Shown: in pieces, positions 1 through 8,547 of the stretch
Layout of the letters: each line of letters opens with the position of its first letter
How positions within the stretch are numbered: the stretch's first letter is position 1
Assembly (NCBI GenBank): GCA_943371245.1
Contig: CALRTY020000002.1
Location: forward strand, 207,861 to 271,860
Length of the DNA: 64,000 nt
Direction of reading: 5' to 3'
Origin: UBA5018 sp947463165
GTDB lineage: Bacteria > Cyanobacteriota > Cyanobacteriia > PCC-6307 > Cyanobiaceae
Translations under genes and position numbers: made by a program
The notes under the pieces: generated by a model
The model's database searches: none
Told to the model about the DNA's origin: nothing
What the model saw: only the letters and a program-made list of their open reading frames with translations

Positions 1-851
1 ATGAAGCTGTCGCCCAGGGAGAATGGGGTTTCAACAGCGGTGCGGAAGGCAAGGGTGGAGCTGTCACTCACCCCGTTGAAGCCATTGCCGCCCAGGTCCA
101 CCACGCAGCCGGAATTCAGGGTGAAGTAGTAGTCGCTGCTGCCGTTCAAATCCCAGGTGGGATCAATGCTGATTGTGTTGCCAGCAAACAACAGGCGGTT
201 GCTACTGGCGGCCGCAAAGGTTTCGATCAGGGTGCCATCGCCCCTGAAAAGGCTGATCTGGCCGCTGCTGCCCGGTTGAATCGTTTCGGAGAAAGACAAG
301 ATCAGCTGGGCCGCCACATCTGCCGTTGGCAAGGCACCACTGAGAACGGGCGCTGTGGTGTCGCCGCTGAATTCAACAGCCACGGGCCCGTTGTTCAGGA
401 TCACGATGCCATGGTCGTCTTCTGATCGCAGACTCTGTTGCTCAGGCGTTGATAAGTGTTCGCCAAGCACGAGCGCCGCAAAGAGACTTCCCTCGTCGCC
501 GCTGCTGTCGGCGGCATTGATCTGGCTGTCGATGAAGTGGCCGATTTCCTCCAGCAGCACCCGAGTTAGCTCGTCGGCGCTGGCCTTCGCCAGAAAGCTG
601 TCTGACAACAGGATCGTCTGTGGAATTGCCGCATAGGCTGCCGCAGCACCAGAGAGGCGGTCAGCCGGAACCACTGCGATCGTTGGCAGCAGAGTTGGCT
701 CGCTGCTCAACCAGTTCTCTCGGATCTGATCTAAGTTGCTTTGCGAGTAGCCGCTGCCAAAGGCTTGATTGATCAGGTCGCTGAAGTCGTGCCGTGCTAC
801 CAGCTGCTGCAAGATTGCCAGAAGTGAACCTTTGGCGGCGGCGATGGACAC
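1..851 (-). CDS. Large secreted-type protein, N-terminal 283 residues
   Basis: Open without a stop from a GTG at 851 to the window edge, so the C-terminus is missing. An in-frame TGA lies a few codons upstream of the GTG. The N-terminal ~140 residues follow a pattern known at the start of large cyanobacterial calcium-binding or Calx-beta proteins: a helical segment, then LLEEIGHFID near residue 110 and a GDEG segment. EIGHFID resembles a metalloprotease HExxH helix without its first His, so catalysis is doubtful. From about residue 165 the protein resembles a bacterial Ig-like (SwmB/Big_5) domain. Probably a cell-surface or exported protein; substrate and partner cannot be told from here. Confidence 0.7.
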   Translation of the reverse strand, partial: MSIAAAKGSLLAILQQLVARHDFSDLINQAFGSGYSQSNLDQIRENWLSSEPTLLPTIAVVPADRLSGAAAAYAAIPQTILLSDSFLAKASADELTRVLLEEIGHFIDSQINAADSSGDEGSLFAALVLGEHLSTPEQQSLRSEDDHGIVILNNGPVAVEFSGDTTAPVLSGALPTADVAAQLILSFSETIQPGSSGQISLFRGDGTLIETFAAASSNRLLFAGNTISIDPTWDLNGSSDYYFTLNSGCVVDLGGNGFNGVSDSSTLAFRTAVETPFSLGDSF

Positions 852-1170
852 GGACTTACTTGATCAGGACATAGCCAGGTTATCATGTTTTCCCGGTGAT
901 CCAATGCCCGAAACATCTATAAAGTTAAGTTAAAATATGTATGAACTCAGGCGTCGCCACCGCTGTAAGCACTCAGGGCTTCCGACAGCTTGCCGCGAGC
1001 TTCGGTTAGGCTGAACCACATCAATCAAGACCTGGATCTCCATCTCTTCGCGCCCTGGCCCCGCAGCCGCATCCCGGTGTGACCTCCAGGAAGATGCCGC
1101 AAGGCAACAACAGAAGCATCGCTTCCCCCCACTACCAGCAAAGTTGTCCGCCCTGGCTGACCGATCCACC
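852..1170. other. Intergenic, no supported gene
   Basis: No convincing coding sequence. The only long minus-strand frames have no recognisable family and run into the transposase remnant. AT-rich patch near 910-945. Confidence 0.5.
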
Positions 1171-2729
1171 AGGGGGCCCAACCATGACTGATGCAATCGC
1201 CTTACGACCCCGAGCTGCGGGCTGAGATCCGCCAGCGGATGAACCCACCAAACCGTGAAAGCGTGGCTGAAATCGCCCGTTCCACAGGGGTGAACCCCCC
1301 AACCCTCTATAGCTGGCGCCATCGCTGGAAACTGGAAGGCCAGCTGGTGCCGGCGAGTAGCAAGGCACCTGAGCAGTGGAGCGCTGCCGACAAGCTGGCG
1401 GCCGTGATCCACAAGCCGCTGCCCTCAGTGGCACCGACTTGGGATCCTTCTGCAGGCAGCGAGGGCTTTACCCAAAACAACTTGCCCGTTGGCGCCAAAT
1501 AGCTGAGGATGCCAATGGCCCCAGCGCTCCGAGCATGGCTGACCAGAGAGAACTTCAACGCAAGAATCAGGAACTGATCCGCAAAAATCGCCAGCTTGAG
1601 CGTGAACTTCAGAAAAAAGAAAAGACACTTACCGTTTACGCGGCGCAGCCAAGTCGGCCGGAGGCTGTAGCGGAACGCTTCCGCGAAGCGGTTGCTCTCA
1701 AATAAGCTCGATCAACTGTGGCCTTGGGACGAGGAGCATTGATAGAAGCCGAAAATAGAAGTCAGCTCATGACATTGCTTAATGAAGGAATCCATGCAGG
1801 AGCTTCTATTAAGGTAGTTGCTAATTTATTCGGCATCTGATCCCGCACGCTGAGGCGGTGGGGAATCGCTATCGATGTCCAGGGTTTCAGTGTAGATTCT
1901 CGCAAGGGTTCTCCCCGCCATTTAGGACATAGATTTACTGCGGAAGAGCGGCGGCGGGTGCTAGATACGGTCAATGATCCACGCTTTGCCGACCTCGCTC
2001 CGGCCCAGATCGTGGCCATCCTGGCTGAGGAGCGAGTTTACGTGGGCTCAGAGTCTACTTTTATCGCATTATGCGCGAGAAAGGGCTACTGATGCACCGT
2101 GGCAGGACCCGTCAGCCACGCGAGCCCAGGCCCGTTCCAGTGCTGGAGGCAAGAAGCATCCATCAAGTGCTGGCCTGGGATATCACCCTTTTACCTGGGC
2201 CAGTATAGGGGCAATTTTACTATCTTTACATGGTGATGGATGTATGGAGTCGTCGCATTCTTGGGACGGATGTGCATGAGTGGGAAAGCGGCCAACTTAC
2301 AGGCCACGGGTGAGCAACGATAACGCGTTTGCCGAATCGTTGTTTCACACAGTGTAGACGCAGTCCCGCGAAGCGGTTAATACCATCAGAGTTATCCACT
2401 AAGACGGTTTCGAGACTTGCTTTCGGTACGTGACTGGGTGGAAGGCTTTGCGGAGTGGTACAACACTGAGCATCGCCACAGTGGCATCAAATACGTGACG
2501 CCAAATCAGCGGCATTACGGCCAGGCGGATGCGATCTGTGCAATCCGGCAGCAGACCTATGAGCAGGCTGTTCTGCTAAATCCCCAGCGCTGGACCAAGG
2601 GCCCTTGTGACTGGAAACAGCCTGAAGTCGTAGAAGTCAACCATCCTCGGCGCATGCAATCTAAAGCCGCCTCAACCTCCGCTAGAGACCACAATCAAAT
2701 GACACTCATTCAAAGACCACGGGCCCCCT
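1171..2729 (+). mobile_element. Decayed IS3-like insertion sequence
   Basis: Remnants of an orfA (helix-turn-helix plus leucine-zipper region) and an orfB (DDE integrase-type) lie in the order and spacing of an IS3-family element. A 9-bp inverted match, agggggccc at 1171-1179 and gggccccct at 2721-2729, brackets the two and may be what is left of the terminal inverted repeats; this is inference because longer ends are not evident. Several frameshifts and stops mean no active transposase is encoded. Confidence 0.6.
1191..1705 (+). pseudogene. IS3-type transposase orfA, frameshifted
   Basis: The first frame (1191-1502) carries an N-terminal helix-turn-helix (RAEIRQRM then IARSTGVNPPTLYSWRHRW). 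The homologous sequence then moves to another frame (about 1400-1705), with the LSGTDLGSFCRQRGLYPKQLARWR second helix-turn-helix region and a coiled coil rich in Q, K and E, as in OrfA proteins that dimerise by a leucine zipper. The frame change near 1430 is a degenerative frameshift; the usual programmed orfA/orfB slip lies after the coiled coil, so this one would not be functional. Confidence 0.65.
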
Positions 2730-2731
2730 AA
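1739..2731 (+). pseudogene. IS3-type transposase orfB remnant
   Basis: Pieces of an rve-type integrase in several frames. They are an N-terminal helix-turn-helix segment (1739-2060, with an in-frame TGA at about 1838), the first catalytic region (LAWDITLLPG then YYLYMVMDVWSRRI, about 2170-2260, with a stop), then after a deletion the second region (SNDNAFAESLF, about 2310). The C-terminal part (2417-2731) is intact with F-WYN-EHRHSGI-YVTP-QRH, typical of OrfB C-termini. The spacing between the first and second catalytic blocks is much too short, so the catalytic core is lost. Confidence 0.7.
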
Positions 2732-3034
2732 AGCTCAAATTGATGTAAGCTTTAAAAAGGTTCTCAGTTCAAGCACCCCGAGCGGACAACTTTGCTGATG
2801 GGTTCAGAGAACAACCCGCTGCCATCAAAAAGTGGAGCCATTGGCATCGCTTTTGGCGTTAATGTTGGGATAACATGACTCGTATGATCCGTGAGTGTTG
2901 TGTACGGATCTGTGGGAGCATTGGGGAGAAGTTTCCCGGGGTCACCCGGCAACGGCCTGGTGATCGCCTGGCCGGAGCAGCAGCTGGTCCCCAGCAGCTA
3001 CCCATACTGTAAGCCCATCCCTGCTGATCTCCCC
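2732..3034. other. Intergenic between IS remnant and hicBA
   Basis: No supported gene. The frame of the downstream antitoxin stays open back to 2891, but the HicB family begins at the MQRLKL segment, so this upstream part is read as leader. Confidence 0.4.
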
Positions 3035-3271
3035 ATGAATTCTCCGATGCAACGTCTCAAGCTCATTGTTGAACGCCACCAGGATGGCTATGTCGCCTAT
3101 CCCCTCGGGATTGAGGGCATCGTGGTCGGTCAAGGCGATACTTATGAAGAAGCCGTCACCGATTTACGGTCTGCCATCGCATTCCATATTGAGACCTTTG
3201 GTCCAGGCGTGCTGGAGCAGGCCGACCCAGTGCAAGAGGTGTTTTTGGCGGAAGCTGTCGTCCCAGCCTGA
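3035..3271 (+). CDS. hicB: HicB-family antitoxin
   Basis: About 78 residues. The HicB partial RNase-H-like fold is recognisable from MQRLKLIVERHQDGYVAYPLG, followed by GIVVGQGDTYEEAVTDLRSAI and an acidic C-terminus. It would neutralise the adjacent HicA mRNA interferase and repress the pair. The ATG at 3035 is preferred; 3047 is an alternative. Its stop shares one base with the toxin start (TGATG), indicating translational coupling. Antitoxin precedes toxin here, the reverse of classic hicAB but common in cyanobacteria. Confidence 0.85.
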   Translation: MNSPMQRLKLIVERHQDGYVAYPLGIEGIVVGQGDTYEEAVTDLRSAIAFHIETFGPGVLEQADPVQEVFLAEAVVPA

Positions 3272-3510
3272 TGCCTAAGTTTCCCGTTGACGCTCCCCGG
3301 GAGCGGGTGATCAAGGCCCTTGGCAGCCTCGGTTTTGTGGTTGTACGGGAAGCCAATCACATCGCCATGGCACGCAGCAACTCTGATGGCAGCCGCACAC
3401 CTCTCACCCTGCCCAATCAACGATTGATCAAAGGTTCCACCTTGCGGCTGATCCTGCGGCAAGCCGAAATCAATCGAGACTCCTTCCTATCCGCCTACCA
3501 ACAGGCCTGA
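3271..3510 (+). CDS. hicA: HicA-family mRNA interferase toxin
   Basis: 79 residues, the usual HicA length, with a double-stranded RNA-binding-like fold. VIKALGSLGFVVVREANHIAMAR contains the catalytic-type His in a GSH-like position (here ANH), followed by TLPNQRLIKGSTLRLILRQAEI. The family cleaves mRNA during translation. It is coupled to hicB by a one-base overlap. The replacement of GSH by ANH around the His is unusual but seen in divergent members; activity cannot be judged. Confidence 0.85.
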   Translation: MPKFPVDAPRERVIKALGSLGFVVVREANHIAMARSNSDGSRTPLTLPNQRLIKGSTLRLILRQAEINRDSFLSAYQQA

Positions 3511-3963
3511 ATCACCCCTCTGATCTATTGCCCCCAAGGTAATCTCCAATCGTGATCGCATCGGTGTCGAGAAGACAGTCGATTAGCGGTTGAGTCCCAG
3601 CATGCAGGGCTGCTGTGGTGAATTTGTCTACCATCAGGTTGCTGGTGGTGAGTAGGCTTTTTCTCACCTTTGTTCTACGAGAATGCGTAATTCAGGTAGA
3701 TTGGTGGGATCGGAGCTGATCAGGCATACCGTCACCTGTCCCGCTGTAAAACGACGCAAATTGGGGCAAAGTGACGCCAGGCGATGGGCACCAGCAGGCC
3801 CAGTCGTGGTCTTTCGCGCGGCGACTGACCTTTTTCATGCCCGCCAAGGCATCCCCGCCAAGGCATCCCCGCCAAGGCATCGTGAGGCCATCCAGGCTCA
3901 GCGCCTGTCCCCAGCCCCTGGCTCTGCTGCTGTTTAGCCCCAGCCTTTCCACTGCTCGCTCCG
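3511..3963. other. Intergenic between hicA and hsdM
   Basis: No intact gene. A short minus-strand frame around 3518-3640 contains LMVDKFTTA, which resembles the LMVDKVTT segment of the MazF-like toxin encoded at 7432-7761 and may be a toxin relic (weak). The stretch also holds the direct repeat at 3841-3880. Confidence 0.4.
3841..3880 (+). repeat. Short tandem repeat, 14-bp unit
   Basis: Unit ccgccaaggcatcc in two full copies and one nearly full copy, about 85 bp upstream of hsdM. Function unknown. Confidence 0.8.
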
Positions 3964-5838
3964 ATGCCCGTCCTCGCCGACCTCGTCAACGACCTGATCG
4001 CTCTGATCCCGGAGGACGGCAGCCGGATCACGAACGACCAGATCCGTGTCGCCCTGGAGCAGGAGGCGGGGGAGCCGCTCAGCGATGCCCTGCTTAAGGA
4101 CGTGAAGGACCGAGTGGTGGCGATGGGGGCGGCTGAGAAGCCAAGGGGCCCGGGCGGAGGGCTGAAAGCCCCCGGAGTGAGTCCGCCACCTAGGGCAAGC
4201 GCCCCCTCTGGCAATGGCCGCCCCCGCCGCAGTGGCAACGGCGCTACACCGGCCACGCCCAGCTCCACCATCGCCGCCGGCACCACGGCGGCCTCTGTGC
4301 TCACCGGCGAGCTGCGCAGCCAGATCGACCGGATCTGGGATGCCTTCTGGAGCGGCGGCATCTCCAATCCGCTGGAGGTTTTGGAGCAGCTCACCTATTT
4401 GCTGTTCATCCGGCGGCTGGATGAACTGGAAACCCTGGAGGAACGCCGCAGTCAGCGCTCTGGCCAACCGATGCGCCGCCGCATCTTCCCGGAAGGCGCG
4501 GATGAGCAGGGTCGCCCCTGGAGTGAGCTGCGCTGGAGCCGCTTCAAGGAACTGGGCGAAGCCGCTTCGATGTATCGAGTGGTGGGCGAGCGGGTGTTCC
4601 CCTTCCTGCGGGAGCTGGGTGGTGAGGAATCTGCTTACGCCACCCACATGACAGGTGCCCGCTTCACGATCCCCACTCCGGCCCTGCTCACCAAGGTGGT
4701 GGAGCTGCTCGATGCGGTGCCTATGGAAGACCGCGACACCAAGGGAGACATTTACGAATACATGCTCGGCAAGCTGGCTACCGCCGGCACCAACGGCCAG
4801 TTCCGCACGCCGCGACACATCATCGAGTTGATGGTGGCGATGACCGAGCCCACCCCGCGCGATGTGATGGTGGATCCGGCCTGCGGCACCTGTGGCTTCC
4901 CGGTGGCGGTGGGCGAATACCTGCGCGAGCACCATCCCGAGCTGCTCAGCGATCCGGAGCTGCGCGAGCACTTCAACCATGGCCTATTCCATGGCTTTGA
5001 TTTCGACAACACGATGCTGCGCATCGGGGCGATGAACATGCTGCTGCATGGGGTGGAGAACCCCGATGTGAGCTACCGCGATTCGCTTTCAGAAGATGGC
5101 GCCATCGAGGAAGATAAATACACCCTGATCCTGGCCAATCCGCCCTTCGCCGGATCGCTCGACACCGAGAGCATCAGCGCCAAGCTGCAGCGGGTGGTGA
5201 ACACCAGGAAGACCGAGCTGCTGTTTATGGCCTTGTTTTTGCAGCTGCTCAAACCCGGTGGCCGAGCGGCCGTGATCGTGCCCGATGGTGTGTTGTTTGG
5301 CTCCAGCAAGGCCCACAAAGAATTGCGCCGCACCCTGGTGGAAGAGCACTTCCTGGAGGGCGTGGTGTCGCTACCGAGCGGGGTTTTCCGCCCCTATGCC
5401 GGCGTGAGCACGGCAATCTTATTTTTCACCAAAACCGGCCGTGGCGGCACAGACCAAGTGTGGTTTTATGACATGACCGCCGATGGCTGGAGCCTCGACG
5501 ACAGGCGCAATCCGCTGTTGCCGTTGGAGAAACTCGGACCTGCTCCCAACGTTGACCTGGCGGAAGGAGAACAGGAGAAGAACAACTTGCCCGACTGCCT
5601 GGCCCGCTGGCGCCAACGCCAGGATTCAGAGCGCGAGCGTGAACGCACCGCCCAGAGTTTCTGCGTGCCCAAGGCAGAAATCGCGGCGGAGGGCTACGAC
5701 CTCAGCCTCAACCGCTACAAGGAGCTGGTGCATGAAGAGGTGGAGCACCGCCCACCGCTGGAGATCTTGGCGGAACTGCGGGTAATTGAGCAGGAGATCC
5801 TGCGGGGGATTGAGGAGCTGGAGGGGATGTTGCGATGA
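3964..5838 (+). CDS. hsdM: Type I restriction-modification methyltransferase subunit HsdM
   Basis: 624 residues. N6-adenine methyltransferase subunit of a type I system, which acts as M2S or R2M2S complexes. An HsdM N-terminal helical domain (about 110-230) is followed by the SAM-binding motif I DPACGTCGF near residue 304 (the usual form is GTGGF, so one Gly is Cys) and the catalytic NPPF at about 392. The first ~100 residues are a low-complexity Pro/Gly/Arg-rich extension not usual in HsdM. The C-terminal 33 residues form a charged helix that is duplicated twice downstream. The gene overlaps the next by ATGA. hsdS lies 3.4 kb away, separated by cargo genes. Confidence 0.93.
   Translation: MPVLADLVNDLIALIPEDGSRITNDQIRVALEQEAGEPLSDALLKDVKDRVVAMGAAEKPRGPGGGLKAPGVSPPPRASAPSGNGRPRRSGNGATPATPSSTIAAGTTAASVLTGELRSQIDRIWDAFWSGGISNPLEVLEQLTYLLFIRRLDELETLEERRSQRSGQPMRRRIFPEGADEQGRPWSELRWSRFKELGEAASMYRVVGERVFPFLRELGGEESAYATHMTGARFTIPTPALLTKVVELLDAVPMEDRDTKGDIYEYMLGKLATAGTNGQFRTPRHIIELMVAMTEPTPRDVMVDPACGTCGFPVAVGEYLREHHPELLSDPELREHFNHGLFHGFDFDNTMLRIGAMNMLLHGVENPDVSYRDSLSEDGAIEEDKYTLILANPPFAGSLDTESISAKLQRVVNTRKTELLFMALFLQLLKPGGRAAVIVPDGVLFGSSKAHKELRRTLVEEHFLEGVVSLPSGVFRPYAGVSTAILFFTKTGRGGTDQVWFYDMTADGWSLDDRRNPLLPLEKLGPAPNVDLAEGEQEKNNLPDCLARWRQRQDSERERERTAQSFCVPKAEIAAEGYDLSLNRYKELVHEEVEHRPPLEILAELRVIEQEILRGIEELEGMLR
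5737..5838 (+). repeat. HsdM 3'-tail repeat, copy 1 (native)
   Basis: The last 102 bp of hsdM, encoding EVEHRPPLEIL through GMLR and the stop. It ends with a purine-rich Shine-Dalgarno-like run (gaggagctggagggg) and the ATGA overlap with the next gene. Near-identical copies follow at 7313 and 9137. Confidence 0.95.
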
Positions 5839-7280
5839 CCCTGGCCGAGCTGGAGAGCCTCATCGCCACCGGTGAATCGGAGCAGCTGGAGTTCAAGCGC
5901 TCCACCGGTTTGTTGCGCAAGGGCTGCGACACGCTTTGCGCCTTTCTCAATGGCCAGGGCGGCACGGTGCTGTTCGGGGTGAGCGACAGCGGTCGGATTG
6001 TGGGGCAGCAATACAGCGATGCCAGTCGCCGCGAACTGGCGGATTCGTTGCGCCGGATTGAACCCCCATCCCATGCCACGATCGAAGAGGTCTCGCTGCC
6101 TGGGGAAGCAGAGAAGCGGGTAATTGCTGTGCGCGTGCCGCCTGGGCAGGGTCTTCGGCCGTTCTTCCATGACGGCCGGGCCTTCCAGCGGATCGCCAGC
6201 AGCACCGGCCGGATGCCCCAGCCTGTCCTGGAGGGCCTGCTGCTGGAGCGAAGCCACCCGATACAGCGCTGGGAAACCCAGAAGGCCGTTGGTATCACAG
6301 CCGCAGATCTGGATCAGGAAGAAATCCTGCGCACCCTGCGCGTGGGTGTGCAGGCCGGCCGTTTGCCAGAGTCGGCCCTCAGCGACCAGGCCGGTGCCCT
6401 GGCACGACTGCAGCTTTTGCGGGATGGGCAGATCACCCTGGCGGCCCAGGTTCTGTTTGGCAGCGGCAGGGCGGTGTTGCCCCAGTGCCAGCTGCGGCTA
6501 GCCCGCTTCCGCGGCATCGACAAGCGGGAGTTTCTGGATCAGCGCCAACTGAACGGCCATGCCTTCCAGCTACTGGAGGAAGCGATTTTGTTTTGTCAGC
6601 GGCATCTGAGCACGCCGGCCCGGATCCCGAGCGACCGCCTGGAGCGGCAGGAACAGCTAGCGATTCCCCTGACAGCACTGCGGGAGGCGCTAGTCAATGC
6701 CCTCTGCCACCGCGACTACAGCCAGCAGGGGGCGGCGATCAGCTTGGCGATCTTCGACGATCGGCTGGAGCTGTGGAACGAGGGTGGCCTGCCCTTTGGC
6801 CTGGAGCCGGAGACGCTCAAGCAGGAGCACGCCTCCCGGCCGCGCAACCTGCTGATCGCTGAGGTGTTCTTCCGCCGGGGCCTGATCGAGCGCTGGGGCC
6901 GTGGCACCCAGGTGATCGTGGAGGAATGCGAGCGGGCCGGCTGCAGCGAACCCAGCTATCGGGTGAGCGGCGGCTGCTTCGTGGTGACCTTCCCGCTCAG
7001 GGCAGAGTCAAAGCCAGAGTCGAGGCCAGAGTCAGGGCCAGAGTCGAGGCCAGAGTCAGAGCTTGCGCGTGGTGTTCTCCTGGCCCTGGAGCAGGGCCCG
7101 CTGGGCAAGGTCGCCATTGCTGAAGCACTTGGCCATCGTTCGATTTCGGCCAGCCTCAACCGCACGATCCGTGGCCTACTGGCGGACGGGCGGATTGCCC
7201 TCACGATTCCAGAGAAACCGAACAGCCGTCTACAGAAGTATCGACTGATCACCACGCCATCAGAGGAGCAAAACCCATGA
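5835..7280 (+). CDS. AlbA_2/RecG-like putative ATP-binding transcriptional regulator
   Basis: 481 residues. An N-terminal AlbA_2 (Schlafen-type) domain (EQLEFKRST about 17-25, then GGTVLFGVSD) is followed by a GHKL-ATPase-like C-terminal half (ALREALVNALCHRDY about 280, LELWNEGG, RWGRGT) and a winged-helix end. Such proteins are often annotated as ATP-dependent DNA helicase-like or putative regulators and recur inside type I R-M operons; their role there is not settled. Between the ATPase part and winged helix is a Pro-Glu-Ser repeat (PESRPESGPESRPES) encoded by near-identical 12-18-bp units. It overlaps hsdM by ATGA, and its stop overlaps the mini-ORF at 7277 by ATGA. Confidence 0.8.
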   Translation: MTLAELESLIATGESEQLEFKRSTGLLRKGCDTLCAFLNGQGGTVLFGVSDSGRIVGQQYSDASRRELADSLRRIEPPSHATIEEVSLPGEAEKRVIAVRVPPGQGLRPFFHDGRAFQRIASSTGRMPQPVLEGLLLERSHPIQRWETQKAVGITAADLDQEEILRTLRVGVQAGRLPESALSDQAGALARLQLLRDGQITLAAQVLFGSGRAVLPQCQLRLARFRGIDKREFLDQRQLNGHAFQLLEEAILFCQRHLSTPARIPSDRLERQEQLAIPLTALREALVNALCHRDYSQQGAAISLAIFDDRLELWNEGGLPFGLEPETLKQEHASRPRNLLIAEVFFRRGLIERWGRGTQVIVEECERAGCSEPSYRVSGGCFVVTFPLRAESKPESRPESGPESRPESELARGVLLALEQGPLGKVAIAEALGHRSISASLNRTIRGLLADGRIALTIPEKPNSRLQKYRLITTPSEEQNP

Positions 7281-7414
7281 TCATCAGCCGTCGTCAAACA
7301 TTCTGCCTCGACGAGGTGGAGCACCGCCCACCGCTGGAGATCCTGACCGAACTGCGAGCGATCGAGCAGGAGATCCTGCGGGGGATTGAGGAGCTGGAGG
7401 GGATGTTGCGATGA
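7277..7414 (+). CDS. 45-residue mini-ORF carrying the HsdM tail
   Basis: ATG at 7277 overlaps the stop of the preceding gene (ATGA). After 12 unique residues (MIISRRQTFCLD) the frame enters a full copy of the HsdM C-terminal 33 residues and stops. The ribosome arriving from hsdM and the AlbA_2 gene could translate it by coupling. It may be a free-standing HsdM tail helix or only a by-product of tail duplication; the sequence alone cannot separate these. It is a real open frame with intact coupling signals on both sides. Confidence 0.5.
   Translation: MIISRRQTFCLDEVEHRPPLEILTELRAIEQEILRGIEELEGMLR
7313..7414 (+). repeat. HsdM 3'-tail repeat, copy 2
   Basis: 102 bp matching the end of hsdM with only a handful of substitutions. 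These include codon changes giving T for A and A for V in the helix. The last ~50 bp, containing the Shine-Dalgarno-like run and stop, are identical to copy 1. Confidence 0.95.
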
Positions 7415-7431
7415 GCGGTACGCCAGCGCGA

Positions 7432-7761
7432 TCAGCGGGCCAGGCCCAGAAACACCAGCAGCGAGCGGTTGAGCCGCAGCACATCGTGATCGGCCAGGCG
7501 GCCGATGCACTCGCCCAGGCGGCTCTTGGGCACGGTGGTGACTTTGTCGACCATCAGACGGCTCGTGGCTCTCAGGCCGTTCTCGGGCGTTGGTTCCACC
7601 TGGATACGAAGGATCGGGGCTTCAATCGGCTCGCTGGTCAGCGGACAAACGGAGATCGAGAGAGTTTCGGTAAAGCAGTCATCCTGAATGATCACAGCCC
7701 GTCGAGGCTTGCTGGCATAGCCGGGTCCACCAGCCATAGTCCAGATCTCACCACGCTTCAT
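7432..7761 (-). CDS. MazF/PemK-type mRNA interferase toxin
   Basis: 109 residues. MKRGEIWTM, then KPRRAVIIQDD, SISVCPLTS, LRATSRLMVDKVTTVPKSRLG and the C-terminal LVFLGLA give the PemK/MazF fold in order, with the RGEIW and VDKV motifs. The family is a ribosome-independent endoribonuclease. It overlaps its antitoxin by four bases (7758-7761), antitoxin first. The pair is transcribed against the hsd operon, ending only 18 bp from the second HsdM-tail copy, so it came as inserted cargo. Confidence 0.9.
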   Translation of the reverse strand: MKRGEIWTMAGGPGYASKPRRAVIIQDDCFTETLSISVCPLTSEPIEAPILRIQVEPTPENGLRATSRLMVDKVTTVPKSRLGECIGRLADHDVLRLNRSLLVFLGLAR

Positions 7762-8036
7762 TGGCTGTACTCATCGTCTGGCCACTCATACACCGAATCG
7801 ATGAAGGCCTGGATTTCTGCCTCTTCGGGGCTCTGGGCCACCAACAGCGACTGCCGTCGCGCCTCGGCGACGAACTCGGGAGCATGCACATCCGGCACCC
7901 AGATCTGGATCGGCCGCATCCCCTGGGCCCGCAACCGCTGGCGGTGCTCCCGCACCTTGCGCCGGTTGGCGGCCCGGCGCGCCTCCTGGGCAGAGAGCTC
8001 TGAGAGACTCAGCTCCGGGGCGGCTTCCGGTGCCAT
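7758..8036 (-). CDS. MazE-type antitoxin (DUF3018-like)
   Basis: 92 residues. A basic middle part (RRKVREHRQRLRAQGMRPIQIWVPD) is the DNA-binding-type segment found in antitoxin MazE family/DUF3018 proteins, followed by an acidic C-terminal toxin-binding tail (IDSVYEWPDDEYSQ). It should repress its own promoter and neutralise the toxin encoded just downstream. Confidence 0.85.
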   Translation of the reverse strand: MAPEAAPELSLSELSAQEARRAANRRKVREHRQRLRAQGMRPIQIWVPDVHAPEFVAEARRQSLLVAQSPEEAEIQAFIDSVYEWPDDEYSQ

Positions 8037-8199
8037 GGCAGCTCCTGCAACGGTTACATGTCACTTTAGCCGGGGCTGGCTGTGCTGGTGGCCGCCGGTC
8101 GGCTCTTTTCAATTTTGCAGCCGCTGCAGAAGTTTCAGTGGCTTCCGCCCCTCGGCCAGCAGTGCCGATTAGCGCTAAAATGATCCCACCAAGTTGGCC

Positions 8200-8547
8200 A
8201 TGAAGATGTATCTGAGCATGACTGAGCAGGATTACCAGAGCGTTCGCAGGGAAGCCCGTCTGCAAGCCGCACTGGCGCTCGGCATTTCCGATGGATCGGC
8301 ATTAAGCGATTCTGAACTTGATACGGCCATCAACAGATCCGACCACATCGCCCATGATTTATTGCACCGCTTCCTGGACTCCTATCAGCAGTGGTGGCAC
8401 AAGAGCATCGAGCTGGCAGATCCACAGCTGCCAGCTCCAGCCGAGCGTGAGCTGCTGGTGAAGATGATTGATGAGCGCGACGAGATACGCAAGACTCTCT
8501 TGAACTATCTCGGCTATGTGCGCGCCAGGGATGTTGTGAACGCATGA
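8200..8547 (+). CDS. Putative antitoxin of the 8544 toxin
   Basis: About 115 residues, soluble, mostly helical, no family recognised with certainty. Possible starts are TTG 8194, ATG 8200 and ATG 8206; ATG 8200 is used here. The gene overlaps the following gene by ATGA, precedes it, and the pair stands alone in a toxin-antitoxin-rich island, so an antitoxin role is inferred from context. Residues 35-60 (DSELDTAINRSDHIAHDLLHRFLDSYQQWW) form an amphipathic helix that could be a partner-binding surface. Confidence 0.55.
   Translation: MKMYLSMTEQDYQSVRREARLQAALALGISDGSALSDSELDTAINRSDHIAHDLLHRFLDSYQQWWHKSIELADPQLPAPAERELLVKMIDERDEIRKTLLNYLGYVRARDVVNA

Noticed and set aside
930..1434. Overlapping minus-strand open frames
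   Set aside because: No family resemblance, composition follows the opposite strand, and they overlap the transposase remnant.
3518..3640. Minus-strand fragment resembling the LMVDKVTT part of the MazF-like toxin
   Set aside because: Only about eight residues match and no start or remaining domain is seen, so it is only mentioned in the intergenic note.
3934..4980. Long minus-strand open frame across hsdM
   Set aside because: Shadow of the high-GC hsdM coding strand; no domain.
7411..8172. Long plus-strand open frame starting at the end of HsdM tail copy 2
   Set aside because: It is antisense to the clear MazE/MazF pair, with no protein-like features of its own.
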